Shown: positions 1 to 5,629 of the stretch, piece by piece
Position numbering within the stretch: the first letter of the stretch is position 1
Layout: every line of letters starts with the position of its first letter
NCBI GenBank assembly: GCA_963169135.1
Contig: CAUJEQ010000072.1
Location: forward strand, 1-8,830
Source: Chloroflexota bacterium
Lineage (GTDB): Bacteria > Chloroflexota > Dehalococcoidia > Tepidiformales > Tepidiformaceae
Reading direction: 5' to 3'
DNA length: 8,830 nt
The notes under the pieces: generated by a model
Told to the model about the DNA's origin: nothing
Seen by the model: only the letters and a program-made list of their open reading frames with translations
Database searches by the model: none
Translations under genes and position numbers: made by a program

Positions 1-1
1 G

Positions 2-385
2 ACCGCCGTTGTCACCATCGGCGAAGAACGCTACGAGTTCACGCTCAACCGGGACTGCCGGGCGTTGTTTGGCACCCTGGTCGGCGTGGGCGAGTCTTCG
101 GACGGACGAGACGCCGTGGTGAACATCCAGATCCCGCCAGAGGGAGGAATCGACGGTGTCGAGCCGTCGATCCGCGTGGATGACAAAGGGAAGAACCTCG
201 ACTGGCGCGCCGGCGGCGACATCATTGGCGAGATGGCGGGCGTGAGCGAAGGCGACAGCCAGGTCGACGGGTACGAGAACGATGGCAAGCGAGCCTCCGG
301 CACGGCAACGTTCCTGGACCTGTACGCGGTGACGGGCGGCAAGGTGGAGCCGGTGAAGGGGACGTTCGAGTTCGCCTGCGAGTAG
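2..385 (+). CDS. C-terminal part of a probable secreted beta-rich protein (5' end outside window)
   Basis: The reading frame is open from the first bases of the window and stops at TAG 383-385, leaving 127 visible residues. The N-terminus, and any signal peptide or lipobox, lies upstream. The sequence alternates short hydrophobic strands with acidic, glycine-rich loops, has no membrane segment and is strongly acidic, which suggests an exported beta-sandwich protein. It has exactly two cysteines, one near the visible start (C19, in NRDCRALFG) and one as the penultimate residue (C126). They could form a disulfide tying the first strand to the last. The pattern recalls small actinobacterial lipoproteins of the LpqH (19-kDa antigen) type, but that likeness is from memory and weak. 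A TTG at 65 is in frame, but coding continues upstream of it with sensible codons, so it is unlikely to be the start. The next ORF follows after 36 nt with no terminator visible, so the two may be co-transcribed. Function unknown. Confidence 0.7.
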   Translation, partial: TAVVTIGEERYEFTLNRDCRALFGTLVGVGESSDGRDAVVNIQIPPEGGIDGVEPSIRVDDKGKNLDWRAGGDIIGEMAGVSEGDSQVDGYENDGKRASGTATFLDLYAVTGGKVEPVKGTFEFACE

Positions 386-421
386 GTTCTGGTAGCATTT
401 CCCGGCAAAGAGAGGTTCCCC

Positions 422-643
422 ATGGTGCCGATTGAGTCCAGGGCTGTGCGTATCGCCGGCGTCGAGATGGTGGCCGAGGCGTCGCTGAACAACTGAAGCG
501 GCCTCTGGACCGCCGTGGTGCGGTCAGGGGACTCGCTTGTGGCGACGGGGGCGGGTTCGGCGGCGGACGATGCCATCGAGACCGCGGTGGAGCGGGCTGA
601 GAAGGCCGCCGCGGAACGGCGCGAGGGCAGGCCCGCCCGCTGA
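422..643 (+). CDS. Small ORF (73 codons) interrupted by an in-frame UGA at codon 25; nonsense-broken or recoded
   Basis: ATG 422 is preceded by AGAGG (411-415) at a 6-nt spacing, a convincing ribosome binding site. The frame runs 24 codons (ending EASLNN), meets TGA at 494-496, then continues in the same frame for 48 sense codons to a second TGA at 641-643. The downstream part keeps the G/C-ending codons typical of its neighbours and reads as two short strands (LWTAVVRSGDSLVATG) followed by an amphipathic alanine-rich helix with a charged tail. Both halves therefore look like one small soluble protein. Possible explanations are a recent nonsense mutation (TGG to TGA would restore Trp), a sequencing error, UGA recoding as selenocysteine or readthrough, or a second start inside the frame (GTG at 515 or 518, with no good ribosome binding site). 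A stable hairpin directly follows the UGA (separate entry). I do not recognise the family. Confidence 0.5.
502..530 (+). other. Bulged hairpin immediately after the in-frame UGA (SECIS-like geometry)
   Basis: In RNA, CCUCU (502-506) pairs with AGGGG (526-530, one G-U pair), G507 is bulged, and GACCGC (508-513) pairs perfectly with GCGGUC (520-525). This closes a 6-nt loop, CGUGGU (514-519). The stem totals 11 bp, starts 5 nt after the UGA, and its upper helix starts 11 nt after it. Bacterial SECIS elements lie just 3' of the UGA inside the coding sequence, and the E. coli fdhF element has, from memory, a similar distance to its upper helix. The loop contains a GU but not the fdhF AGGUCU loop, and the bulged base is a G in a different place from the U bulge there. 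GC-rich DNA forms hairpins easily, so this is only a candidate. Confidence 0.25.
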
Positions 644-647
644 GCAC

Positions 648-659
648 GGCGCGCGCGCC
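648..659. other. 12-bp perfect palindrome between convergent genes
   Basis: GGCGCGCGCGCC fills most of the 18-nt gap between the small plus-strand ORF (stop at 641-643) and the minus-strand glycosyltransferase (stop at 664-662). It could act as a bidirectional stop signal, but as a hairpin it has only a 4-bp stem with a 4-nt loop, and neither side has a U-tract. Alternating GC is also expected by chance at this base composition. Confidence 0.2.
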
Positions 660-661
660 AG

Positions 662-2089
662 TTATTCGCCGTAGATGAAGAGTGCGTCTTCGGGCTTGAG
701 CCAGGGGCGGACCTCTTCTAGATTTTCGCGGAAGAAGGGCTGGACCTTGCGTTCTTCTCCGGGGTAGAGGTACTGGATTGTGGGCTGGACTACGTAGCCG
801 TAGAACATCGCCAGTGGCATCGGGAGGTTGGTGACGTAGAGGGTGCCACCATCTTCGGGGAACTCGGGGTGGACAACGAGAAGCTCATCGATCCAGCGCT
901 GCTGGGATTCAGGGTTGACCTCGACCCAGCGATCGACGCGGCGTGCGCCAATGACGGTGACCGCGAAGGCCACCACGACCAGCCCGGACGTTGCAACCAG
1001 CCGGAGACGGTCGGCGTTGAGCAGCCGGGAGGCGGTGGGCCAGAGCTCGGCGGCGGCTGCGCCAAGGGCGAGCGCGAGGAAGGCGCCCGGGAAGTAGAAG
1101 TACCGGGGGCCATAGCCCACGCTGAAGAACGCGTACGGAAGGATGGAGCCGAGGAACCCAAGCCAGAGGGCGAGCAGTGCCCAGCGCCGGTTGTAGAGGG
1201 CCACGAATGGCACGACCAGCACCACCAGTCCGAGGAGCTGCTGCGCACGGATAACGGGTTCCGACACGTTGGACGTCGGCAGGAGGGCGTGTTGGACATA
1301 GAACCAGGCGCGGTCGATGGTTGCCCGGTCAAAGCTCAGTTGCTCATCGCTTCGGACGGTGAAGAACCAGGTCGAGACGAGCGTATAGACGACGAAGAGC
1401 CCGACGTAGGGTGCGAGCGGCAAGTAGGCGCGAGGATGGCGGAGGCGGTCGCGACGCTGCACAAGCAGAAGCCAGAAGCCCATCGCGGGAAAGACGGCAA
1501 CGGACGTTTCGCGGTTCAGAAGGGCGATGACAAGGAGGGCGACAGCAAGCGCGTGGAGACGCAGGCGCCTGGCCGGGGAGTCAGCTTCGACGGCCGCAAT
1601 AAAAGCGAGCCAGCCCGCAAGCGCGAGCGGGAAGCCAACCAGGCTCAGGGCGGAAATCCAGGTGACCGATTCGAAGCCTTCGGGGTGGACCGCGAAGATG
1701 ACCGTGGCCGCGATCGCGCCGGGAGTGGCGATCCTGAGCCGGCGGGCGAGGAGCCAGACCATCACGATCCCGGCGAGGTGGGCCGCGAAGCTCGTCAGGT
1801 GGTAGCCAATCCGCTCATCGCCGAAGACCTGGTACTGGATGCGGAAGTAGCTCCACGAGAGCGGCCTCCAGTGATCTTTGGAGACTTCGGACGCTTCGCG
1901 CTCGACCCAGGGGAACCAGGCATCGTGGAGAAAATCGCCCCAGGACATGTCGCGGGAGGCGAGAAGGTAGCGGTAGTCGTCGCCCATGAAGGGTGAGTTG
2001 AGCCCCGGCCAGTAGATCACCAGCGCCAGGACACTGGCGAACGCCACCGTGATGAATGCAACCGAGTTGCCTGCGCGCAGACCGGGCAA
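662..2089 (-). CDS. Polytopic GT-C fold glycosyltransferase (GT39/TMTC-like mannosyltransferase type)
   Basis: With a TTG start at 2089 the product has 475 residues. It opens with a transmembrane helix (about residues 11-27), then an extracytoplasmic loop with the acidic pair D37-D38 in MGDDYRYLL and, further on, DHWRPLSW (about 72-79). It then has roughly eight to ten more hydrophobic helices and a soluble C-terminal tail of about 90 residues rich in P, E and W. An acidic motif in the first loop followed by an RPL segment is characteristic of membrane GT-C enzymes (PMT/TMTC relatives), which transfer sugars from polyprenyl-phosphate donors outside the membrane. The frame is open to ATG 2272, but that region reads as low-quality Arg/Pro-rich sequence, overlaps the divergent promoter and runs into gtrA. 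TTG 2089 has GGAGGG just upstream and lies downstream of a TATACT box, so I prefer it; TTG 2128 is an alternative. The acceptor is unknown. The divergent GtrA neighbour supports a role in lipid-linked sugar handling. Confidence 0.85.
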   Translation of the reverse strand: MPGLRAGNSVAFITVAFASVLALVIYWPGLNSPFMGDDYRYLLASRDMSWGDFLHDAWFPWVEREASEVSKDHWRPLSWSYFRIQYQVFGDERIGYHLTSFAAHLAGIVMVWLLARRLRIATPGAIAATVIFAVHPEGFESVTWISALSLVGFPLALAGWLAFIAAVEADSPARRLRLHALAVALLVIALLNRETSVAVFPAMGFWLLLVQRRDRLRHPRAYLPLAPYVGLFVVYTLVSTWFFTVRSDEQLSFDRATIDRAWFYVQHALLPTSNVSEPVIRAQQLLGLVVLVVPFVALYNRRWALLALWLGFLGSILPYAFFSVGYGPRYFYFPGAFLALALGAAAAELWPTASRLLNADRLRLVATSGLVVVAFAVTVIGARRVDRWVEVNPESQQRWIDELLVVHPEFPEDGGTLYVTNLPMPLAMFYGYVVQPTIQYLYPGEERKVQPFFRENLEEVRPWLKPEDALFIYGE

Positions 2090-2121
2090 GATCCCTCCAA
2101 AGCGCCACCGGATCTTGCCGG
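2082..2121 (-). promoter_or_regulatory. Inverted repeat covering the start codon of the glycosyltransferase
   Basis: GGCAAGATCC (2085-2094) and GGATCTTGCC (2110-2119) are perfect 10-bp complements around a 15-nt loop, extended by two more pairs (C2082-G2121, C2083-G2120) past a single bulged G2084. In the minus-strand transcript the 3' arm contains the proposed TTG start (2089-2087), and the GGAGGG ribosome binding site straddles the loop and the 3' arm. Folding would therefore hide the start and limit translation. Lying just downstream of the TATACT box, the same repeat could instead be a DNA operator. No U-tract follows, so it is not an intrinsic terminator. Confidence 0.45.
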
Positions 2122-2133
2122 GGTCCAAACGGG

Positions 2134-2139
2134 AGTATA
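2134..2139 (-). promoter_or_regulatory. Candidate -10 box (TATACT) for the glycosyltransferase
   Basis: Reading leftwards the sequence is TATACT, 5 of 6 matches to the sigma-70 -10 consensus, directly preceded by TG. The hexamer 17 nt upstream (TTCGTG, 2162-2157) matches the -35 consensus poorly. Transcription from here would start near 2127, giving a leader of about 38 nt before TTG 2089. This supports that start and argues against the longer ORF from 2272. Confidence 0.4.
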
Positions 2140-2174
2140 CAGGCCTCGGCTCTCTCCACGAACGTTTCACGCAG

Positions 2175-2198
2175 GGCCGCGGAGCCGACCGGCCGCGG
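2175..2198. repeat. Direct repeat GGCCGCGG x2 in the divergent promoter region
   Basis: GGCCGCGG occurs at 2175-2182 and again at 2191-2198, a 16-bp period, each copy containing the palindrome CCGCGG. The second copy overlaps where the -35 element of the rightward TATAAT promoter should be. The pair could be a regulator binding site controlling both directions. Both words are GC-only and could be chance in this DNA. Confidence 0.25.
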
Positions 2199-2211
2199 TG
2201 CGGGCAGGCGC

Positions 2212-2217
2212 TATAAT
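2212..2217 (+). promoter_or_regulatory. -10 box (TATAAT) for the gtrA-like/DUF1801 operon
   Basis: A perfect TATAAT sits 41 nt upstream of ATG 2259 in otherwise very GC-rich sequence. No good -35 hexamer lies 16-18 nt upstream, where the sequence is CCGGCC-like, so the promoter may need an activator. The predicted start near 2224 leaves a leader of about 35 nt containing a small perfect hairpin (2229-2243: CCGGCG, loop CGG, CGCCGG) just before the ribosome binding site. Confidence 0.5.
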
Positions 2218-2258
2218 CGGCTGCGGCTCCGGCGCGGCGCCGGGCGAACAGGGAGCGC

Positions 2259-2741
2259 ATGACCATCAACACGCGGGACGGGGCAGGACGCCCCCCGGGG
2301 CTCTGGCCGAGGGTTTTCGCCGCCGGGCGCGGCGGCGCAAGGCGGTTCGGATCATTCGCGGTAGTGGGCGTGATATCGACAGGGGCGTTCGTGGCGCTCT
2401 ACGCGCTCGGCCGTACCCTGATGGCCCCGATGGCGGCGAACTTTGCGGCGCTTTCGCTGACCATGCTGTTCAATTTCGCAGCGAACCGGAAGTACACCTT
2501 CGCAGCCACGAATGGCCCGCTGCACGTGCAGGCGGTGCAGTACCTGGCGGTGTACCTGCTCGGGCTGGGCGCATCGTCGGCGGTGCTTTACCTCGGCCTG
2601 CAGGTGGTCCGGGATCCGGCGCGCCCGGTCGAAACCGTCATCGCGGTGGCGGCGGGTGGTGTGGCAACAGTGATCCGGTTCCTGTTGCTCTCGGTGTGGG
2701 TGTTCCGGGCCAGGACGGCCGGCGTGGGGAGCCCCCCGTGA
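2259..2741 (+). CDS. GtrA-family membrane protein
   Basis: This 160-residue protein starts at ATG 2259 behind GGGAG (2251-2255) with a short 3-nt spacer. After a basic, proline- and glycine-rich N-terminus of about 28 residues it has four transmembrane segments, at roughly 32-50, 54-72, 91-114 and 125-149. The FNFAANRKYTF motif at 71-81, at the end of helix 2, is the hallmark of the GtrA/DPMS family. The length is slightly above the usual 120-150 residues because of the N-terminal extension. GtrA proteins are thought to help move or present polyprenyl-phosphate-linked sugars across the cytoplasmic membrane for cell-surface glycosylation. The divergent GT-C glycosyltransferase, which would use such a donor, fits that role. 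The stop overlaps the start of the next gene (GTGA), so the two are translationally coupled. Family assignment is firm; the sugar and polymer are unknown. Confidence 0.9.
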   Translation: MTINTRDGAGRPPGLWPRVFAAGRGGARRFGSFAVVGVISTGAFVALYALGRTLMAPMAANFAALSLTMLFNFAANRKYTFAATNGPLHVQAVQYLAVYLLGLGASSAVLYLGLQVVRDPARPVETVIAVAAGGVATVIRFLLLSVWVFRARTAGVGSPP

Positions 2742-3115
2742 GCGATCCGGCGCGCGACGACCTTATTGCCCGTGTCGAGAAGCGGTTTGCACCGATCGCT
2801 GTCGAAATCGACCGGGCCATCCGCCAGGCGGCGCCGGAACTCGAGAGCCGCATCAGCTACGGGATGCTCACCTATATTCTCGGGAAGGACCGGCGCGCCT
2901 GGGTGTGCGCCATCGGCACGACGAAGAACGCCGTTTGTCTGCGTTTCCTGTATGGGACGTACCTGAGCGACCCGGGGAAGCTCCTTCGACCGGGTACGAG
3001 CACGCTTTCGACCATCGACTACACGTTGCTGGCGCAGGTGGATGCGGGGGTCGTTGCCGCATATGTGCGGGAGGCGGTCGCCCACCATGCGGAGTTCAAA
3101 GCGCGGGCGGGTTGA
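2738..3115 (+). CDS. DUF1801 (YdhG-like) domain protein
   Basis: GTG 2738 overlaps the TGA of the upstream gene, with GGGGAG (2726-2731) at a 6-nt spacing. The 125-residue product is soluble. Its N-terminal helix (RVEKRFAPIAVEIDRAIRQ) leads into ESRISYGMLTY at about residues 36-46. The helix, then an ISYGM/IKWGN-type signature, then two beta hairpins and a C-terminal helix is the layout of DUF1801 proteins, a group of unknown function sharing a fold with frataxin/YdhG-type proteins. The frame stays open upstream to 2198, but that part lies over gtrA in another frame and is not expected to be coding. Coupling to gtrA is unusual: I know of no functional link, so it may only reflect tight packing. 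It ends 12 nt from the convergent DinB-like gene with no obvious terminator between. Confidence 0.75.
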   Translation: MSDPARDDLIARVEKRFAPIAVEIDRAIRQAAPELESRISYGMLTYILGKDRRAWVCAIGTTKNAVCLRFLYGTYLSDPGKLLRPGTSTLSTIDYTLLAQVDAGVVAAYVREAVAHHAEFKARAG

Positions 3116-3127
3116 CCGGGTGCGGTG

Positions 3128-3676
3128 CTAGAGCGGGGCGCCCTTGAGGCCCATGAGCCCCTTGATGTACTGGACTTCGCCCAGGTGCTCGGCGGTGTGC
3201 CCGACGCAGAAGAAGGTCAGCACTTCGGCCCGAGTCGCTTCGCCGAGCATGGGATAGACCGCCTGGAAAAACGGGAGCTTCACCAGCTCGGCGCCCTGGT
3301 CGAAGGTGAGGGTGTCGGCGTACTCCTGGATGGAGGCGCGGACCGCCTCGGCGTAGTCGAGGACGGCATCGAGGGAGAGCCGGACGGCGGCGATGCCCTG
3401 GCGGTCGAGGCCGTTGCCGAACGGGGATGAGCCGGTGGCTTCGACGGGAAGCCTTGCAGCCCATCCATCGCGGGCGAAGATACCAGGGCGGCCCATGAGG
3501 AGACCGTGGATCAGGTCATCCTCGGAGCGATAGGCATGCCAGAGGGTGTACATGATGTGATTCGGGTGGCCTTCGGGCTGCCAGTGGAGCTGGTCGTTGG
3601 TCAGGCCCTCGCAGAGCATACGGGGGTACCAGTGCCAAAACTCCAGGTTCTTGCGGATGGTGTCTCCGACACTCAT
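3128..3676 (-). CDS. DinB-family putative metal-dependent protein
   Basis: The start is ATG 3676, preceded by AAAGAGG with a 6-nt spacer. The frame is open to 3868, but the extra part is Arg/Pro-rich and overlaps the upstream gene. The product is 182 residues, all helical and without membrane segments, as expected for the DinB/YfiT four-helix-bundle superfamily. Three histidines match the family's metal site: H47 in TLWHAYR, then H160 and H164 in GHTAEHLGEV. Several members are thiol-dependent transferases (mycothiol or bacillithiol), often induced by stress, but most are uncharacterised. The triad is complete, so a metal-binding, possibly catalytic protein is likely. It lies 118 nt downstream of the membrane-protein gene on the same strand and appears to have its own promoter. 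Substrate cannot be inferred. Confidence 0.85.
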   Translation of the reverse strand: MSVGDTIRKNLEFWHWYPRMLCEGLTNDQLHWQPEGHPNHIMYTLWHAYRSEDDLIHGLLMGRPGIFARDGWAARLPVEATGSSPFGNGLDRQGIAAVRLSLDAVLDYAEAVRASIQEYADTLTFDQGAELVKLPFFQAVYPMLGEATRAEVLTFFCVGHTAEHLGEVQYIKGLMGLKGAPL

Positions 3677-3715
3677 TGGCTGCCTCTTTTCTGCGCGTGG
3701 GGCGGTGCGGCGGCA

Positions 3716-3745
3716 ATTCTGGGCGTGACGTGGGAGCGAAGTCAA
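3716..3745 (-). promoter_or_regulatory. Candidate sigma-70 promoter for the DinB-like gene
   Basis: On the minus strand TTGACT (3745-3740, 5 of 6 consensus) is followed after 18 nt by CAGAAT (3721-3716, 4 of 6 consensus). A start near 3709 would give a leader of about 33 nt to ATG 3676. It lies wholly in the 118-nt gap between the two minus-strand genes, which supports independent expression. Confidence 0.4.
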
Positions 3746-3794
3746 CGCGCCCGTAGTGAACTCCCTGCATGGACCGCTCCCGGCCGGGGAAAAG

Positions 3795-4232
3795 TCAACC
3801 TTCCGCGGGGTTCCCCCGCGCGATGGCCCATCCGAGCGTGACCGTCCCGGCGAGGATGGAGACGCCACCGATGATCACCAGGATTGGAGGGAGGCCGATA
3901 TAGACTTCTGCCAGGATGCCGATGGGCATCAGGAGCCCGCCGAGGATAAGGCGGGAGGCCCAGAGCCCGAGTGTGCCCCGCACCGGCAGCTTCAGCATGA
4001 CGAAGCCGAAGGTGATGTTGAGCAGAGCGAACAGGTTGCCGTGCACGTGCGCAAGGCGTGCCTCGAAATGGTCTCCGTCGAGGCTCTCTGCTATCCACTC
4101 TTCTTTATCTGGTGCGAAGTCGCGGAGGTAGATGAGCACAAAGCCGTAGACCATGAAGCCTGCCATGTAGAAGAGGCCGGTGACAATGTTCGTCCTTCCG
4201 ATGGCGGAATGGTGGCTGTTGGCTGGCTGCAT
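3795..4232 (-). CDS. Uncharacterised four-helix membrane protein with HxHGN motif
   Basis: ATG 4232 has a strong ribosome binding site (GGAGG, 6-nt spacer). The 145-residue product has four predicted membrane helices, at about 16-37, 66-82, 92-110 and 115-138. A hydrophilic loop of about 25 residues between helices 1 and 2 is rich in D and E and ends in H55, then H62 and H64 within LAHVHGNLFALLN at the mouth of helix 2. This histidine cluster beside a membrane helix could bind a metal or heme, but that is speculation; no CXXCH or other known cofactor motif is present. I recognise the general type (small conserved bacterial integral membrane protein) but not a named family. It is the first gene of the leftward pair with the DinB-like gene and diverges from the PatB-like gene. 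No clear promoter is visible in the 165-nt divergent gap (4233-4397). Confidence 0.75.
   Translation of the reverse strand: MQPANSHHSAIGRTNIVTGLFYMAGFMVYGFVLIYLRDFAPDKEEWIAESLDGDHFEARLAHVHGNLFALLNITFGFVMLKLPVRGTLGLWASRLILGGLLMPIGILAEVYIGLPPILVIIGGVSILAGTVTLGWAIARGNPAEG
3804..3820 (-). terminator. GC hairpin at the 3' end of the membrane-protein gene (weak terminator candidate)
   Basis: CGCGGGG (3804-3810) and CCCCGCG (3814-3820) form a perfect 7-bp stem with a 3-nt loop, overlapping the last codons of the minus-strand gene. Downstream on that strand a short TTTT appears (3793-3790), about 10 nt after the stem, which is too far for a classical intrinsic terminator. It may still slow polymerase or protect the transcript end. 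Confidence 0.25.
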
Positions 4233-4397
4233 GAGCTTCCTCCGGGGCGTCGAATTGGGCGCAACCTACCGCGTGGCGACTGGCGGCGTCCATGACAAAA
4301 GTCGGTTCCCACCCCGGGACGCGGCGGGCGGGCGCCCGTCTTGCCGGGGGCTGGAGCCGAACCCGCTGGAGGCGACAAGGGCGTAGGATTCGTGCCC

Positions 4398-5555
4398 ATG
4401 GAATACGATTTTGACCGGGTGTACGACCGGCGCGGGACGGACAGCTCGAAGTGGGGGCGTGTGGACCCGGACGTGTTGCCGATGCCGGTGGCCGATATGG
4501 ACTTCCCCTCCCCCGAGCCTGTCCGGCGGGCGCTGCGGGAGCGGGTGGAACAGGGTTTCTATGGCTACGGCCTGGCAACCCAGGACTTCCACGAGGCGTT
4601 CACGTCCCGCCTGGAACGCCGTATCGGGTGGGAGGTTGCTCACGAAGCACTCGTGCCGATCCCGGGCGTTATCCCGGGCTTCAACATGGGGTTGCGGGCG
4701 CTGACGAAGCCAGGCGACGGCGTCGTCGTGCAGCTGCCGGCCTATCCGCCGATCCTGAACGCGAACGGCCATCACGGGCTCGTGCGCCAGGACGCGTTCC
4801 TGGTTCGCGGCGACTCGGGCCGCTACGAGATCGACTGGGCGAGCCTGGAGGCCGCGATCGACGAGACGACGCGCGTGTTCCTCCTCTGCAACCCGCACAA
4901 CCCCGTGGGGCGGGTGTTTTCGGCCGAGGAGCTGCGGCGGATGGCGGATATCTGCCTTGCTCGCGGGCTCTGGATCATCTCCGACGAGATCCACTGCGAC
5001 CTGATGCTCGACGGGAATGCACACACGCCGATCGCGAGCCTGGGCCCGGAGGTCGAAGCGCGCACGATCACGCTGATGGCGCCGAGCAAGACGTTCAACC
5101 TCGCGGGGCTCAAGGCGGCCGTGGCGATCATCCCGAACGCCGACCTCCGGGCGCGGTTCGAAGCGGCCAAGGGCGGGCTGGTCGGCGCCGTGAACATCCT
5201 CGGGTACGTCGCCATGACCACGGCGTACCGCGAATGTGATGACTGGCTGGCAGCGCTGACGAAGTACCTGACCGCCAACCGGGACTACCTGACGGCGTCC
5301 GTGCGGGAGCGGCTGCCGGGCATCACGGTCTATCCCGCGGAGGGCACGTACCTCGCGTGGCTCGACTGCAACGCCCTGGAGTTGCCCGGCAACGACGCGT
5401 GCGGCTGGTTCCTGGGGAACGCGCGGGTGGCATTCGGCGATGGGAAGAACTTCGGTCCACAGGGCTACGGGTTCGTGCGGATGAACTTCGGGTGTCCGCG
5501 GCCGCTGCTGGAGGAGGGGCTGGAGCGGATGGCGAGGGCCCTGGCGGAGCGGTAA
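4398..5555 (+). CDS. MalY/PatB-type PLP-dependent C-S lyase (aminotransferase fold type I)
   Basis: ATG 4398 begins a 385-residue protein of normal family length; an in-frame GTG at 4392 is an alternative start. Family signatures are in order: LPMPVADMDFPSPEPV (27-42), YGYGL (55-59), the CNPHNPVGRVF loop (164-174), the SDEIHCDL cofactor-binding motif (195-202, D196 for the pyridine nitrogen), the Schiff-base lysine K231 in MAPSKTFNLAGLK, and the carboxylate-binding R361 in RMNFGCPR. The ADMDF and SDEIHCDL combination separates the MalY/PatB group from ordinary aspartate aminotransferases. These enzymes cleave cystathionine or other cysteine S-conjugates to a thiol, pyruvate and ammonia in the cytoplasm; E. 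coli MalY also acts as a regulator. All catalytic residues look intact. AGGA (4385-4388) lies in the 7-nt loop of a weak hairpin (4379-4397) directly before the ATG. A PLP aminotransferase follows on the same strand after 99 nt. Confidence 0.9.
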   Translation: MEYDFDRVYDRRGTDSSKWGRVDPDVLPMPVADMDFPSPEPVRRALRERVEQGFYGYGLATQDFHEAFTSRLERRIGWEVAHEALVPIPGVIPGFNMGLRALTKPGDGVVVQLPAYPPILNANGHHGLVRQDAFLVRGDSGRYEIDWASLEAAIDETTRVFLLCNPHNPVGRVFSAEELRRMADICLARGLWIISDEIHCDLMLDGNAHTPIASLGPEVEARTITLMAPSKTFNLAGLKAAVAIIPNADLRARFEAAKGGLVGAVNILGYVAMTTAYRECDDWLAALTKYLTANRDYLTASVRERLPGITVYPAEGTYLAWLDCNALELPGNDACGWFLGNARVAFGDGKNFGPQGYGFVRMNFGCPRPLLEEGLERMARALAER

Positions 5556-5574
5556 GGGCGTGATGGACTTGGGG

Positions 5575-5627
5575 CGATCGGCCCTGCGCATCGGCCCGGG
5601 TGGCGCTCCCGCCGCCCCGGTCGATCG
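5575..5627 (+). promoter_or_regulatory. Long-loop stem in the leader of the class III aminotransferase
   Basis: CGATCGGCC (5575-5583) can pair with GGTCGATCG (5619-5627) over 9 bp with one G-U pair, enclosing a 35-nt GC-rich loop. It begins 20 nt after the PatB-like stop codon and directly precedes a second hairpin. No U-tract follows. It could be an intercistronic RNA structure or an attenuation element. Both arms include the 6-bp palindrome CGATCG, so part of the match may be chance. Confidence 0.3.
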
Positions 5628-5629
5628 GT

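Noticed and set aside
869..1996. 375-codon open frame on the plus strand opposite the glycosyltransferase
   Set aside because: Its translation is rich in E, G, R and D with no recognisable domain, and it lies antisense to a membrane protein with clear family motifs. High third-position GC commonly opens such shadow frames.
2090..2272. N-terminal extension of the glycosyltransferase to ATG 2272
   Set aside because: The extra 61 codons are Arg/Pro/Ala-rich, overlap the start of the divergent gtrA gene and both -10 boxes, and precede a better TTG start with GGAGGG.
2198..2737. Upstream extension of the DUF1801 frame over gtrA
   Set aside because: Gly/Arg-rich translation in a second frame over a real GtrA protein. 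The GTG at 2738 has its own ribosome binding site and matches the family's expected N-terminus.
3677..3868. 64-codon N-terminal extension of the DinB-like protein
   Set aside because: It overlaps the 3' end of the membrane-protein gene and contains the promoter candidate. ATG 3676 has a good ribosome binding site and fits the family length.
4263..4298. Possible leftward promoter starting with TTGTCA (4298-4293) for the membrane-protein gene
   Set aside because: No acceptable -10 hexamer lies 16-19 nt downstream; the nearest AT-containing word (TAGGTT) is about 24 nt away.
4329..4338. 10-bp palindrome CGGGCGCCCG upstream of the PatB-like gene
   Set aside because: GC-only palindromes of this length are expected by chance here, and no promoter elements surround it.
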